Virus record (IMG/VR): IMGVR_UViG_3300032116_000318
Location: 1 to 49,206 of that record
Source: a virus
Reading direction: 5' to 3' (one strand)
Length of the DNA: 49,206 nucleotides
In this document: one piece after another, positions 47,168-49,206 of the stretch
How positions within the stretch are numbered: position 1 is the stretch's first letter
Layout of the letters: every line of letters starts with the position of its first letter
Notes under the pieces: model-generated
Databases searched by the model: none
Told to the model about the DNA's origin: nothing
What the model saw: the letters and a program-made list of their open reading frames with translations, nothing else
Position numbers and translations under genes: made by a program

Positions 47168-49206
47168 ACTACGACAACCCGGCCGACGCGCAAGAGACGG
47201 CCCAGGCCGCCGTCAACGGGGCTGCCCCGCCGCCGGAGATCCCTGCGGCCGAAAAGGCGCTGGTCAAACGCTGGCTGCGCACGATCAAGGGCGACGCGGC
47301 GCACTGGAAGGACGTTTTCGCTCGCATGGAGAAGTGCGAGGAACTGGCGGCCGAAGGCGCTGACGAGCAATACCTGAAATCGGACCAGTATGTCGTGCCG
47401 ATCATCACGCGGCACATCAACCAGTCTGTCGCGCAGCTTTACGCGAAGAACCCGCGCGCCGCAGCGGCCCGCCGCAAGCGGCTGATGTATCAGCTTTGGG
47501 ACGGCAAGCCTGAATCGATCCAGAGCGCCATGCAGGCGGTGGCCCCGCCCGTGGACGCGGGCAGCGGGTTGCCCTATCCGCCCGACCCGGTTACCGGGGG
47601 CATTCTCGACATCAGGACCGGGCAGCCGTGGCAGCCAGACCCGAATGCGGTGGCGCTGCTTGAGGAGGTCCAGGCGGTCGCGGCGCAGAACGCGATGTTG
47701 GACAAGCTCGCGACCACGCTGGAACTTACCTGGGATTACTTCACCAGCGAACAGGGCGCCGGCTTCAAGGAGCAGATGAAGCTGCTCGTCCGCATGGCGA
47801 AAACCTGCGGGGTCGGGTACGTCAAGCTTGCGTTCCAGCGCGAGCTTCAGCCGCGGCCGGAACTGGCGGCGGGGATCGACGACGCGACGACGCAGCTTTC
47901 CGCGCTCGCGCAGTTGCAGGAGAAGGCGAGCAGGCCTCCGGGCGACGGCGGCATGGAGGCCGATTCAGCGGACAGCGCGCAGAAGGGCTTCCTGGAGCGG
48001 CAGCTATCGGAAACGGAATCGGTCATCGCCCGCGAAGGTCCGGTGTTTGATTTTCCGCATCCGACGGAAATTATCCCGTCGAAGAAGCTTCGCCACCTGA
48101 AAACATGGACCGGAGCGCCGCATCTGACGCGGGTGTTCCACAAGACGCCGGACGAGATCCAGGCGCTCTACGGCGTGGATATTCGCGGCCGGTACACCGA
48201 ATACGCCAAGTCCGAGGGCGGAGAGACCAAGGAAGAAGGCTACGCCTGCGTTTACGAGGTCGAGCACAAGGAGGCCGGGCAGACCTTCGCGGTGTGCGTC
48301 GGCTATCCGGGGTTTCTGCGCCAGCCGGGGCCGCCGGATACGCGGCTTGAGCGGTTCTATACCTACTTCGCGCTCGTGTTCAACGAGCCGGCCAGCAAGC
48401 GCAAGCCGTTTCCGCCGAGCGACGTGTGGCTTTTGCGCCACACCCAGGCGGCCTACAACCTGTCACGGGAAGGCCTCCGCGAGCACCGGCGAGCCAACCG
48501 GCCGAAGTATTTCACCAAGAAGGGCAAGCTCAGCCGCGAGGACAAGAACAAGCTCGCGAATGCGGAAGCCCATTCGGTCATCGAGTTGCAGGGTCTCCAG
48601 CAAGGCGAGGACGTGAAGACCGCGATTCAGCGTCCGGACCTCGCACCGATCGACCCGGCGATGTACGACACGCGCGGTTACTTCGAGGACATGCTGCGCA
48701 CTGTCGGCGCGCAGGAGGCCAATCTTGGCGGCACGTCGTCCGCGACCGCGACGGAAAGCTCAATCGCCGAACAGAGCCGTTCCGCGTCCATGGCGGACAA
48801 CGTGGACGATCTGGACGACATGTTGACGGCGCTCGCCAAGGCCTTCGGGCAGCTTTGCCTGCTCGAACTGAGCAAGGATACGGTGACGCAGATCGCCGGC
48901 CCCGGCGCCGTATGGCCGGACGCGGCCATGAGCCGCGAGGACATCGCTCGCGATCTGCTGCTGGAAATCAAGGCGGGGTCCAACGGGCGGCCGAACCGCG
49001 CGGCGGACATCGCCAACATGGAGCGCGCCTGGCCGATCCTGTCGAACCTGCCGGGCATGAACCCGCAGCCGGTCGCCAAGAAAATCGCGCACCTGCTAGA
49101 TATCGAACTGGAGGATCTGTACGTGGAAGGACTTCCGTCCTTCACGGCCATGAACGCGCTCATGGGCAAGCCCGCCCCCATGGGGGCTGAACCGGCCATG
49201 CAGGGG
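47161..49206 (+). CDS. Portal protein (N-terminal 682 residues; continues at 2-232)
   Basis: ATG 47161 overlaps the terminase stop. The frame stays open to the window edge and completes at 232, total 712 aa. Early features include WLRTIKGDAAHWK and YVVPIITRHINQSVAQLYAKNP, followed by the wing and stem (VKLAFQRELQPRP; EYTEYAKSE-like DIRGRYTEYAKSEGG) and later SATATESSIAEQSRS, typical of portals of this podovirus type. It forms the dodecameric ring at the DNA-entry vertex. Size matches P22-like portals (about 700 aa). Confidence 0.85.
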   Translation, partial: MVDYDNPADAQETAQAAVNGAAPPPEIPAAEKALVKRWLRTIKGDAAHWKDVFARMEKCEELAAEGADEQYLKSDQYVVPIITRHINQSVAQLYAKNPRAAAARRKRLMYQLWDGKPESIQSAMQAVAPPVDAGSGLPYPPDPVTGGILDIRTGQPWQPDPNAVALLEEVQAVAAQNAMLDKLATTLELTWDYFTSEQGAGFKEQMKLLVRMAKTCGVGYVKLAFQRELQPRPELAAGIDDATTQLSALAQLQEKASRPPGDGGMEADSADSAQKGFLERQLSETESVIAREGPVFDFPHPTEIIPSKKLRHLKTWTGAPHLTRVFHKTPDEIQALYGVDIRGRYTEYAKSEGGETKEEGYACVYEVEHKEAGQTFAVCVGYPGFLRQPGPPDTRLERFYTYFALVFNEPASKRKPFPPSDVWLLRHTQAAYNLSREGLREHRRANRPKYFTKKGKLSREDKNKLANAEAHSVIELQGLQQGEDVKTAIQRPDLAPIDPAMYDTRGYFEDMLRTVGAQEANLGGTSSATATESSIAEQSRSASMADNVDDLDDMLTALAKAFGQLCLLELSKDTVTQIAGPGAVWPDAAMSREDIARDLLLEIKAGSNGRPNRAADIANMERAWPILSNLPGMNPQPVAKKIAHLLDIELEDLYVEGLPSFTAMNALMGKPAPMGAEPAMQG
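49068..49206. repeat. Terminal direct overlap, right copy (matches 1-139)
   Basis: Partner of the left overlap; differs at 49194-49195 (GG, Ala codon) from 127-128 (AA, Thr codon). Confidence 0.9.

Overview
The window is an essentially complete temperate, short-tailed (T7-like) bacteriophage genome. Its first 139 bases reappear at the end (49068-49206) with two mismatches, and the portal gene runs off the right edge and finishes at the left edge. I therefore read it as a circular, or circularly permuted, unit of about 49,067 bp opened inside the portal gene. High GC, phage-borne homologues of GapR and GcrA (families typical of Alphaproteobacteria), and a phage copy of the 3' half of a tRNA-Arg(CCG) point to an alphaproteobacterial host.

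Layout. (1) The virion and lysis genes are on the + strand, from 37523 through the window end and around to 13233. They run small-terminase-like protein, virion lysozyme, tail spike or fibre, endolysin, Rz/Rz1-type spanins, holin-like protein, metallophosphoesterase, DUF1937, large terminase, portal, scaffold-like, major capsid, decoration-like, adaptor and tail-tube-like proteins, then a T7-style internal virion or ejection set (GNAT-like, two small proteins, 501 aa and 1014 aa). (2) A lysogeny cassette at 13356-15103 holds an Xre repressor, an excisionase-like HTH protein, a tyrosine integrase and an attP core matching a tRNA-Arg 3' half. (3) A long leftward operon, 29382 to 15181, is packed with ATGA/GTGA overlaps. 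It carries RuvC-like resolvase, a helicase, a C5 and an N6-adenine methyltransferase, a Cas4-like DUF2800 nuclease, a DUF2815 ssDNA-binding protein, GapR, a GcrA C-terminal-domain protein and a family A DNA polymerase. (4) A rightward primase-polymerase/helicase gene (29514-31487) is followed by an iteron-like cluster of GTGTTACC repeats and a long hairpin, the best candidate for the replication origin. (5) A second leftward accessory operon, 37379 to about 32981, contains mostly unknown genes plus a 574-aa protein ending in an adenine methyltransferase. It ends at a strong terminator with a run of 19 T.

How the parts fit. No phage RNA polymerase was found although the virion proteins are T7-like, so transcription must use the host enzyme. 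That makes the GcrA-type sigma-interacting domain without its DNA-binding half the most interesting single gene: it could redirect or block host sigma70. GapR may manage overtwisted DNA during phage replication or transcription. Other points worth attention are a duplicated gene with a diverged alanine-rich segment, six tiny translationally coupled membrane peptides (25-49 aa), and a C5-methyltransferase region that looks protein-like in two frames.
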